From the NCBI GenBank assembly GCA_031268395.1, contig JAIRXI010000008.1:1-11192 (forward strand): a stretch of DNA of 11,192 nucleotides. Direction: 5' to 3'. This stretch comes from Tannerella sp. GTDB taxonomy: Bacteria > Bacteroidota > Bacteroidia > Bacteroidales > Tannerellaceae. The position numbers and the translations under genes are program-made. The notes under the pieces are model-generated. The model ran no database searches, was not told the DNA's origin, and was given only the letters and a program-made list of their open reading frames with translations. Shown piece by piece: positions 1 to 6,636 of this stretch (position 1 is the first letter of the stretch; every line of letters starts with the position of its first letter).

Positions 1-102
1 TGAGGTTGTTTTGTTATTAAAAGGAGGTGGAAAGGAGGTCGTCTGTCCGAAACGAAGGTTTGCCGTGAGGCTGTCATAAAGCGCTTCGTCCCATGAACTC
101 AT
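1..102 (-). CDS. Partial hypothetical protein, N-terminal 34 codons only
   Basis: An ATG on the minus strand at 102 opens a frame that stays open for exactly 34 codons to the window edge, beginning MSSWDEALYDSL and ending in a Pro/Asn/Thr-rich stretch. I do not recognise the family, and the fragment shows no signal peptide or membrane segment. It runs in the same direction as the glutaredoxin-like gene ending at 310. The large palindrome at 133-248 lies in the gap between them, so it would sit in this gene's 5' leader or separate the two transcripts. There is no clear Shine-Dalgarno sequence, which is common in Bacteroidota. The short length is the main doubt: 34 open codons could occur by chance. 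Confidence 0.4.
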   Translation of the reverse strand, partial: MSSWDEALYDSLTANLRFGQTTSFPPPFNNKTTS

Positions 103-132
103 GGTTTTACCGGTGATCCGTTTTTATCCTCA

Positions 133-248
133 GTCACATTTACCGTTCTGCTTTTCGCCGTACTTCAACCCGAAAATGCTTACATACCCCGGTATGCGCG
201 CATTTTCGGGCTTCGTCCCGCAAAAAACAGCTCCGATAAATGTGTGAC
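133..248. repeat. Imperfect palindrome of about 116 bp (MITE-like or long hairpin)
   Basis: The two halves are reverse complements in four blocks. The outer arms CACATTTA (135-142) and TAAATGTG (237-244) match perfectly. A middle zone of roughly 26 nt per side matches in part (CTG/CAG, TTTT/AAAA, GC/GC). The inner arms CCCGAAAATGC (169-179) and GCATTTTCGGG (200-210) match over all 11 bp. The centre CATACC (183-188) and GGTATG (191-196) closes with a 2-nt loop. Beyond the outer arms, GTCAC (133-137) and GTGAC (244-248) can also pair in a shifted register. As RNA this would fold into one long hairpin on either strand. It has no ORF of its own, lies between two minus-strand genes, and could be a non-autonomous mobile repeat, a terminator or an attenuator. 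Confidence 0.7.
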
Positions 249-309
249 GTTTATTTCCAGACAGCTCCTGATGGACATGTTGGGTTTATTGTGTGCAGCG
301 AAGGAAAGG

Positions 310-642
310 CTATTCCTGTCCGTTGCGTGGAGATACGTTTCGGACTTCCTTCGCAGTAAAAACCTGCCTGCCGGCGCCGGCAGAAGACAGGGCTTCCCTG
401 AACACCGTTTCTACCTGTCCACGCGTGACAGCGCCTTCGTGCCTTTTCTCTTCATTCACGTAAAACGTCGGGACGTAGTAATAATCATACCTCTCGGCAA
501 TTGCCGGCTGTTCGGACTCCTCGATCGTCTCAATTTCAATGTTTTTGTACACGTCCTGCCGTTTCAGTTCGTCGATAAATTCGAAGGCCTGCCGGCAATA
601 CGGACAACTTTTCAGATAAAACAGTTTGACATGCTTTTCCAT
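310..642 (-). CDS. Glutaredoxin/thioredoxin-fold protein with CPYC active site
   Basis: The protein has 110 residues. It starts MEKHVKLFYLKSCPYC, placing a redox-active Cys13-Pro-Tyr-Cys16 after the first beta strand, as in glutaredoxins. A Val57-Pro58 pair before a beta strand (VPTFYV) fits the cis-proline that faces the active site in thioredoxin folds. The C-terminal 25 or so residues are polar and not typical of the domain. By family, it should be a small cytoplasmic thiol-disulfide oxidoreductase; the exact partner is unknown. I chose the ATG at 642 because the family fold begins there. The same frame extends upstream to 771, but that extension has no homology and would cover the promoter. 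The stop is TAG at 310-312. A TAnnTTTG box lies about 20 nt upstream, so it is probably transcribed alone. Confidence 0.88.
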   Translation of the reverse strand: MEKHVKLFYLKSCPYCRQAFEFIDELKRQDVYKNIEIETIEESEQPAIAERYDYYYVPTFYVNEEKRHEGAVTRGQVETVFREALSSAGAGRQVFTAKEVRNVSPRNGQE

Positions 643-663
643 TGTTTCATTATTTAAATGCGA

Positions 664-691
664 CAAAGATAATCTCAAAATGTCAATCAAC
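664..691 (-). promoter_or_regulatory. Candidate Bacteroidota promoter for the glutaredoxin-like gene
   Basis: Read on the minus strand, TATCTTTG (plus positions 664-671) matches the Bacteroidota -7 consensus TAnnTTTG exactly. A GTTG at plus positions 688-691 gives a 3/4 match to the -33 TTTG element with a 16-nt gap, slightly short of the usual 19-21. The -7 box lies 21 nt before the chosen ATG, implying a short leader. Consensus fit is the only evidence. Confidence 0.45.
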
Positions 692-986
692 TGCATCTCC
701 AGCAAAGAAATCTTCGCCACATCAGCGACCGGACGGCCACCATTGTGAGAAGTGGAAGGCGTCCCGGACACATTCCGGAGCGGCTACAAAATAAATGACT
801 TCGGTGCGGATACACCATTCGCCGACGAACAGGCAAAACATCCGTAACCTTCCACGCTTTTCCAGGGAGTACTGATTCTTTTTATTCGTGACTGTGTATG
901 TGATTCGGAGGCAAAAACAAGCATGTATTCGATTGTATCTATCTGCACATCAATAAAATCGTCGCTGCGCAGAACTTTTTTCTGTC

Positions 987-994
987 TACTTTTG
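987..994 (+). promoter_or_regulatory. Candidate -7 box for the large secreted-protein gene
   Basis: TACTTTTG matches the Bacteroidota -7 consensus TAnnTTTG exactly and lies 36 nt before the ATG at 1030. No good TTTG is present at the -33 position. A GGAGAG Shine-Dalgarno-like sequence (1021-1026), just before the ATG, supports both the start and a leader of about 30 nt. Confidence 0.45.
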
Positions 995-1029
995 TTGAAT
1001 AAATAAGTGATCAAAAAAAAGGAGAGAAT

Positions 1030-4000
1030 ATGCTATCTTTAGTTTTAAGTGTTGTTTTATGTATAACAAATAATCATGTAATTGACAAAAATGAAAATGT
1101 CATGAAGTTTGCACTGGCAAAATGGCCGTATGCGACAGAGGCCCTGGAGCCGGTAATCAGTAAGCAGACCACGGAGTTTTTCCGTGACAAACACCGCCAG
1201 GCGGATGCAAACAGCCTGATTCAGGGGGCGAAGGTTGAACATGCCGCCGATCCTGAGACGGCTGTCCGGAAATCGGACGGTGCGGAAATACGGCTGGCGA
1301 TGAACGATTTCTACAGTACTTCCGTCGTAACCCCCTTCCGCTTCAATTCCAGGACGAACAATCCCATCCCGCCGCTTCCTCTTTCCGACACGAGCGGCGT
1401 CTCCAGTCACGGAATATCAACACCGGAACGCTCCGGCAATGATTCTGTGCCGTACGTTCCGGCGCCCGGCTCCGGGCCCTTCTCACAGCAGAACGGGAAA
1501 CGCGCCCGCGCCTCCACGGCAGACATCCATGTCCGCGCGGCCGAGAAACCCGACAACATCATCCTCGCCGACTGCTACGTAGCGCCGGACAGTACCGTCT
1601 GGGGCATCCGCGAGATCACCAGGAATCGCACGACCATATCCAACTACCAGCAGGTACTGGTGGGCGACATCGACAACGATGGCGAGGTGGAAATACTGGC
1701 CTACTCGGACGGTTCGACCATCCCGGGCCGCAACAATTCGGCATATAACTATTATACGGACAGCCTGCGGATGTTTGTCGTCCGCAACGATTCGGTCGTG
1801 CACAAGCGCAGCTGGCGGTTCAGGGTCGGCACCCGTCAGTTGTATGCTTCTTCGCTTGCAACAATGGCCTTTGCGCGGTATAACGGCAACCCGTACATCA
1901 TCATCGCCACCACCAGCGACAGCCTGTATGCGTATAACCATCTCGGCGTCCCGATCTGGTACTCCAACACCAAATACACATCGGGAAAAGTGACGAACGA
2001 CGCCGTCATTAACATTACCGATTTCAACCAGGACGGGATACCCGAAGTATATGTCGGGAACAAAATCTTCTCAATAATCGACGGCAGGCCTCTGTTCAAC
2101 GGTAACGACAGCTACAACATAGACCTTTCGGGCTATACCACCATTGGCGACATGGACGGCGACGGCAAGCCCGAACTCATCTCAGGCAATCAGATATACA
2201 AGGTGAACATCGTCAATGCCAACGGGACAGCCTCGAATACCGTAACCGCGATGACAGGCGGCTACGCCCTGCCCGCCAATGTGCTCCCGACAGGCATCGC
2301 CACTACCATGGGACGCACGCAGGTAGCCGATTTTGACCTCGACGGCAAACTGGAAGTCCTTGTGGTGACGAGAAACAGCACGGGGCATCCGTACGCTTAC
2401 CTGTGGAAACCCAATCCCGGCGGGACGGCGGCACAACTGCTCGGAAGCTACACAGGAGGGCAGGCCGGCGCAACCACCGTCGGATCGCCATTAGTTGGAA
2501 ATATTGATTCGGACCGCTATCCTGAAGCCGTATTCATATCGAACGGCGCCCCGGATTCGCTGATGTACGCCCTGAAATATGATCCTTCAAAATCGATGGG
2601 ATACAGGCTCGTCCAAAAGTGGACGCTCAAGCATACGGACGAATCAGGCGCAACCGGCATGAGCCTTTTCGATTTCGACCTGAACGGATCGGCCGAGATA
2701 TGCTACCGCGACCAGTACAGCCTGCGCATCATCGACGGATCGGGACCGATCCCCACCGTGAATGCAATATTCCCCAATGTTACGTCCGGCACGCGCATTG
2801 AGATGCCCATCATCGCCGATGTCGACGGCGACGACCAGGCCGAACTGATCGTGAACGGATACACGTCGGGATACCGCGAAAGAGGATACCTCCGCGTCTT
2901 CAAGGCGCCGGTCAATGGCCGCTGGGCCCCGGCGCGCAAAGTGTGGAACCAGTATGGCTACACCTCGCTCAACGTCCATGACGACCTTACCATCCCGGCG
3001 CAGCCGGCAAGCCCCGCACTCCGCATGTCCGGTAAAGACGGGATACTGGGCAATGCTGATGACGTCTACCCGTTCAACAACATATTCCAGCAGCAGACAA
3101 TGCTGGACGCTGACGGCAACCCCCTCTGGCTCACGCCCGATCTGGAATTCCTTTCAGCAGCCTGCGACTATGATTCCGGCGGCGATTCGCTACGCATCTC
3201 CGTGAAGTTCACCAACATCGGCGACGCCGTAGCCTCGGCTCCCGTCTTCCTCGCCGCCTACCGCAACGCCGCGGCCGACGGCGCGGCCATAACCGTCGAC
3301 AGCCTCATGCAGCCCGTGGCGCCGGGCGACACCGTACAGACCGTCATCACCGTGCACAATTACTCCGCCGTCCACCCTTCGCCGGGGCACATCGCAGTAA
3401 GCCTGAACGACCGGGGCGAAGGCCGCCACGTACAGCAGGAATGCGACTATGGCAACAATCAGAGCGAAGACCCCGTCTACGGGCTGTTCAACGACGCGCA
3501 GACGGTGCAGGCCTACCGCCACGTCGAAATCGCCCTCCTGCGCAACGACTGGCTGCCGGCTGGCGCCCTCGCACCCGGTTTTCATCTGCGCGATTCCGTC
3601 GTGCTCCAGCCCCGTAACGGCGCGCTGATGCCCTCCGGCAACGACAGCACGCTGGTCTACATCAACAGCGGCGTCGACAGCCTGACCCACCACATCGACT
3701 CCTTCCGCTACGAAATCACCTTCTATAACGACGGCCTGAAAACCTGGCAGAAAAAGTCCGCCACCGTATACATATATATAATTGCCGATACCTGCGGCGG
3801 ATCGGCCTGCTATGACGTGACATACACGGCCACACTCCCGGCCATACCCGCGGGCACGGACTTCCGCTGGTATGCAGGGGCGACGGTGGCCGATACCGTC
3901 TATCTGGGTTCCGGTGTGTCGCACGCCTTCGGTACGATGCGGGGCGACAGCCTCCGGATGGTGAAGCCCGTCACCTCCGGCACGGCGCCGTGGAACCGCG

Positions 4001-5760
4001 CGGGCGGTTTCCCGCCAGGACTGTTCACCGTGCACGCACCGACGTCGGGTACATCCGTATCCATGCGCTGGACGGGCATCATCGACAGCGACTGGCACAA
4101 GCCGGCGAACTGGGTACAGCAAACGCAGTTGGGAAATACAACTCATGAAACACCTGTTTCCTGGCCGCCGTCCCGGTGTACGGATGTGGTGATCCCGTCC
4201 GACGCGCCCTTCTATCCGGAACTGACCGACACGGCCCGCTGCGCCGGCATCACCCTGAAAAACCGCGCCATGATCAAAAATCCGCACGTGCTGGTTTACG
4301 ACAGCGCGCGGGTGGAACTTCAGCTGTGTGCGACCGAGCGCGACCGCTTTGTCATGTGGTCGGCGCCGCTGCGCGACATGTATTCGGGCGACTATCACTT
4401 CAAGGGGGCAGACGGTCTGCCGCGCTGGGGCGACGTCTCCATGAATTACTTCCAGCTGAAGAATCCCGATGGCGGTGCGGCACAGCCCGACATGTTCACC
4501 GCCGCATTCGGTGCCCCGGGCGATTCGCTGCCGCTGGGTAAGGCCTTCAACGTGCGAGTGACAAGTACAAGCGAATCGCGCACCCGTCCGCTGATCTTTC
4601 CGCAGCCCGACCTGTCGTATCAGCCCGACGGCCATGCGCCCGTCTCCACGCCCCGCACCAGCGGCCACCGCTTCATCACGGACGCCCCACTGACGTGGGA
4701 TGGTACCGAGCATTTCGAACTGCCGGTCTACGGCGGCGACACGGGCGGAAACCATGTGCAGGTCGTCAACCCCTACCTGGCCTGGCTGCGTGTCGACACC
4801 TTCCTGAAGTACAACGGCGACCGCCTCGACCCGACCGGATACCACATCTGGAACGGCGACACGAACAGCAGCCTGATCGCCGTCAAGTTCAACGGCGACG
4901 GGAGTATCCTCCTTGCCGGCAATCCGACTTCCGCCCCGCTTGAATATGTTGCGCCGCTGCAATCGTTTTTTGTGACCAAACTCAATCCGTCCGGAAACCT
5001 TTCTTCCGTGCGGATGTCGCCCGCATGGACGACGACCCGCAGCCCATCGTCGCCCTACCAGCTCTTCGCCACGGAAGCGGAACACGGCGTGCTGCACGTG
5101 CGGGCCATACAGGGCGAACACCGTATGGGCCATGCCGCGCTGCTCTTCGACAAACTCCGCGCCACGCAGGAATACCGTGCCGGCGAAGATATGCGTGCCC
5201 TCTTCTATGACGCCAACCCGCTGTCGATCTACGTACTGACGCCCTTCGGCGAACCGCTGGCCATCTCGGCCGACGGCGAGTACCACACGCACACGACCGC
5301 TCTGGGCCTGCGCATCGCACAGACCGGCGAGGTGACGCTGGAATTTAATGGCCAGGAGTTGTTTGGCCACGATGTCTATCTGGTCGACCGCGCGCTGAAC
5401 CGGGAAGTCTTCCTGCAGGAGACGCCGGCATACACCTTCACGGCCGTCAAGCCGCCAGGCGCGGCAGCGCTGGAACTGAACGACCGCTTTGTGCTGCGGA
5501 TGGAATACACGGGGATGCACAACACTGACGTGCCGCAGGTTTCCTCCTGGACAGCCGGTGCCGTGGACGGCGCGATCCTTGTCCAGGCAGCGTCGGGCAC
5601 GATCAGCAACCTGCGGATATATACCGTGGCCGGCGCCGCAGTCTATTCCGCACGGGAGAGCGGGACACACTTCCGCATCCCGGTGGAGCGCGGACGGGTG
5701 TACATCATTCACGCGGAGGTTAATGGCTCCGGCGAAACGAAAAAGATCATTGTGAAATGA
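1030..5760 (+). CDS. Large FG-GAP/VCBS-repeat extracellular protein with probable T9SS sorting domain
   Basis: The protein has 1576 residues. A hydrophobic N-terminal stretch (about 3-13) could be a signal peptide, although it lacks the usual Lys/Arg. Seven DxDxDG-type, presumably calcium-binding loops of FG-GAP/VCBS repeats follow at about 213 (DIDNDG), 331, 374 (DMDGDG), 434, 493, 548 and 597 (DVDGDD), consistent with a beta-propeller. Residues about 704-812 resemble a CARDB-like beta-sandwich. A WTGIID..DWHKPANW motif near 1014-1027 recurs in Bacteroidota cell-surface proteins. The last 70 residues or so (G-A-V-Y strands, GRVYIIHAEV, terminal KKIIVK) look like a T9SS type A C-terminal domain. 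It would be exported by Sec, crossed through the outer membrane by T9SS, and attached to the surface or released. The role may be adhesion or carbohydrate/protein binding, but no catalytic motif is visible. The gene body is strongly G/C-ending in codon choice, unlike the AT-richer flanks. A GGAG at 1021-1024 supports the start; an internal ATG at 1102 is the alternative. Confidence 0.9.
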   Translation: MLSLVLSVVLCITNNHVIDKNENVMKFALAKWPYATEALEPVISKQTTEFFRDKHRQADANSLIQGAKVEHAADPETAVRKSDGAEIRLAMNDFYSTSVVTPFRFNSRTNNPIPPLPLSDTSGVSSHGISTPERSGNDSVPYVPAPGSGPFSQQNGKRARASTADIHVRAAEKPDNIILADCYVAPDSTVWGIREITRNRTTISNYQQVLVGDIDNDGEVEILAYSDGSTIPGRNNSAYNYYTDSLRMFVVRNDSVVHKRSWRFRVGTRQLYASSLATMAFARYNGNPYIIIATTSDSLYAYNHLGVPIWYSNTKYTSGKVTNDAVINITDFNQDGIPEVYVGNKIFSIIDGRPLFNGNDSYNIDLSGYTTIGDMDGDGKPELISGNQIYKVNIVNANGTASNTVTAMTGGYALPANVLPTGIATTMGRTQVADFDLDGKLEVLVVTRNSTGHPYAYLWKPNPGGTAAQLLGSYTGGQAGATTVGSPLVGNIDSDRYPEAVFISNGAPDSLMYALKYDPSKSMGYRLVQKWTLKHTDESGATGMSLFDFDLNGSAEICYRDQYSLRIIDGSGPIPTVNAIFPNVTSGTRIEMPIIADVDGDDQAELIVNGYTSGYRERGYLRVFKAPVNGRWAPARKVWNQYGYTSLNVHDDLTIPAQPASPALRMSGKDGILGNADDVYPFNNIFQQQTMLDADGNPLWLTPDLEFLSAACDYDSGGDSLRISVKFTNIGDAVASAPVFLAAYRNAAADGAAITVDSLMQPVAPGDTVQTVITVHNYSAVHPSPGHIAVSLNDRGEGRHVQQECDYGNNQSEDPVYGLFNDAQTVQAYRHVEIALLRNDWLPAGALAPGFHLRDSVVLQPRNGALMPSGNDSTLVYINSGVDSLTHHIDSFRYEITFYNDGLKTWQKKSATVYIYIIADTCGGSACYDVTYTATLPAIPAGTDFRWYAGATVADTVYLGSGVSHAFGTMRGDSLRMVKPVTSGTAPWNRAGGFPPGLFTVHAPTSGTSVSMRWTGIIDSDWHKPANWVQQTQLGNTTHETPVSWPPSRCTDVVIPSDAPFYPELTDTARCAGITLKNRAMIKNPHVLVYDSARVELQLCATERDRFVMWSAPLRDMYSGDYHFKGADGLPRWGDVSMNYFQLKNPDGGAAQPDMFTAAFGAPGDSLPLGKAFNVRVTSTSESRTRPLIFPQPDLSYQPDGHAPVSTPRTSGHRFITDAPLTWDGTEHFELPVYGGDTGGNHVQVVNPYLAWLRVDTFLKYNGDRLDPTGYHIWNGDTNSSLIAVKFNGDGSILLAGNPTSAPLEYVAPLQSFFVTKLNPSGNLSSVRMSPAWTTTRSPSSPYQLFATEAEHGVLHVRAIQGEHRMGHAALLFDKLRATQEYRAGEDMRALFYDANPLSIYVLTPFGEPLAISADGEYHTHTTALGLRIAQTGEVTLEFNGQELFGHDVYLVDRALNREVFLQETPAYTFTAVKPPGAAALELNDRFVLRMEYTGMHNTDVPQVSSWTAGAVDGAILVQAASGTISNLRIYTVAGAAVYSARESGTHFRIPVERGRVYIIHAEVNGSGETKKIIVK

Positions 5761-6212
5761 TCCTGCCACCACGGCATGAAGGGATTGGCCTTGCGCCTGT
5801 CTGCCATCACATATCGTTCGGTTGCGACACCAGCGAAGAGAGCTTTGCAATACCCGCGACCGAACGATATGTGGCGGTTGCCGGCCACTTTTCGGGCTTT
5901 TATTTTCACCTGATTTTCAAAGCGATGCTGGGCGAAAGTCCGGGAGAATACATCCGGCGGCTGCGCATGGAAAAGGCTGCATTCAGATTGGATACAAGCT
6001 GCTTCCCCCCGAAAGCAATATCTTTCAAAAGTGCACTGAGGCTGGCAGCACTGTTTTTCTTGACAGGAGAGGCAGAGTATTCTGTAGAGTCTCTACGGAA
6101 AGACCTCGAAAAACTTAGTGAACGGATAAGCAAACAAATAATGCCTCTGCGTTCTAAAAAAAGACACTACACAAGAAAAATAAAAAAAGTAAAATCCCAA
6201 AAATACAGATGA
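5757..6212 (+). pseudogene. AraC-family regulator remnant (open frame with partial HTH domain)
   Basis: The frame is open for 151 codons, but only residues about 41-80 (nt 5877-5996) have recognisable homology. VAGHFSGFYFHLIFKAMLGE followed by SPGEYIRRLRMEKAA is the end of the first helix-turn-helix and the linking helix of AraC regulators, of the kind often joined to a GyrI-like domain. The start of that HTH, the whole second HTH and any effector domain are missing. Upstream of residue 41 the codons come from a strong inverted repeat; after residue 80 the sequence is unrelated and ends in a Lys/Arg-rich tail. Other frames do not continue the AraC match. The ATG overlaps the TGA of the preceding gene (ATGA), which would allow coupled translation, but a functional DNA-binding protein seems unlikely. 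The alternative is a short novel protein. Confidence 0.55.
5808..5873. repeat. Strong hairpin: 15-bp perfect inverted repeat after the large gene
   Basis: CACATATCGTTCGGT (5808-5822) is the exact reverse complement of ACCGAACGATATGTG (5859-5873). After one G-U position the stem extends by GCG/CGC, so 19 positions can pair around a 28-nt loop. It begins 48 nt after the stop of the large gene. No T-run follows either arm, so it is not a classic intrinsic terminator. It could still end or protect the transcript, or be the scar or end of an inserted element, since the AraC homology begins immediately to its right. Confidence 0.7.
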
Positions 6213-6636
6213 TAATTGCGCTATGAATGAAACACGCGGAGATACCTTACGGTGCCGAGAAACACCCAATAGACATATCGGGCCTATTTTTGAAAATTTG
6301 GCCGGTTGGACTGGTTATGGATTGTGTTTTGCCTGCCGAGGCGTGCTAATTTGAATGCATGCGATACAACCGAGCAGAATGCGAAACATTTTTTCCAAAT
6401 CTTCCGTGCAGCAATCTTGGAATATGACGCATCTTATCCAACAACAGGATTCCGAAAGCGGGCCTGCATTGAGTGTTAAAGATTCTGTAAATAGAAAATG
6501 TTCTATGGGAACATCGTACATTTGTGAGGAAAAAGTAAAGATGAAAATTAAACTTTGACAGGGAAAAAGAGTCCAATGGACATTATAAGATATAATGTAT
6601 TTGATAATTTAAACTTAAAATAGAGGAGAAACAAAA
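6213..6636. other. Intergenic region of about 420 bp, no supportable gene
   Basis: The AT-rich tail of the AraC remnant runs into sequence with short frames on both strands, none resembling a known protein or showing good codon use. One start-less plus-strand frame ends at a TAA near 6478 and is not recognisable. Close to the next gene there are a small palindrome GTCCAATGGAC (6571-6581), a TATAATGTATTTG stretch (6591-6603) that only approximates the TAnnTTTG box, and a GAGGAG ribosome binding site (6623-6628). The promoter of the next gene probably lies in the last 80 nt. Confidence 0.5.

Larger units (their letters stand above)
643..1029. other. Divergent intergenic region of about 390 bp
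   Basis: This stretch separates the minus-strand glutaredoxin-like gene from the large plus-strand gene, with a candidate promoter for each at its two ends. Between them I see only weak structure: a 5-bp hairpin CCGGA/TCCGG (764-778) and a perfect 8-bp inverted pair GTGGAAGG (752-759) with CCTTCCAC (848-855) about 90 nt apart. A minus-strand frame of 76 codons (784-1014) starts from TTG and resembles nothing, so I do not call it a gene. Confidence 0.6.

Noticed and set aside
244..657. A 137-codon plus-strand frame
   Set aside because: It is antisense to the glutaredoxin-like gene, whose CPYC motif and cis-Pro show the minus strand is the coding one.
643..771. An extended 153-residue form of the glutaredoxin-like protein
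   Set aside because: The added 43 residues have no homology and would run through the exact TAnnTTTG promoter box at 664-671.
784..1014. A 76-codon minus-strand frame in the divergent intergenic region
   Set aside because: It begins at a TTG, has no ribosome binding site or homology, and overlaps the candidate promoter of the large gene.
3190..5850. An 886-codon open frame on the minus strand, antisense to the large secreted-protein gene
   Set aside because: It follows from the G/C-ending codon use of the sense gene, which seldom produces antisense stops. Its translation is Arg/Val/Gly/His-rich with no domain, while the sense frame has clear repeats and a sorting domain.
5808..5873. Inverted repeats of an invertible (phase-variable) promoter
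   Set aside because: The arms are only 36 nt apart, too little for an invertible promoter segment. The loop has no promoter-like box and no recombinase gene is nearby.
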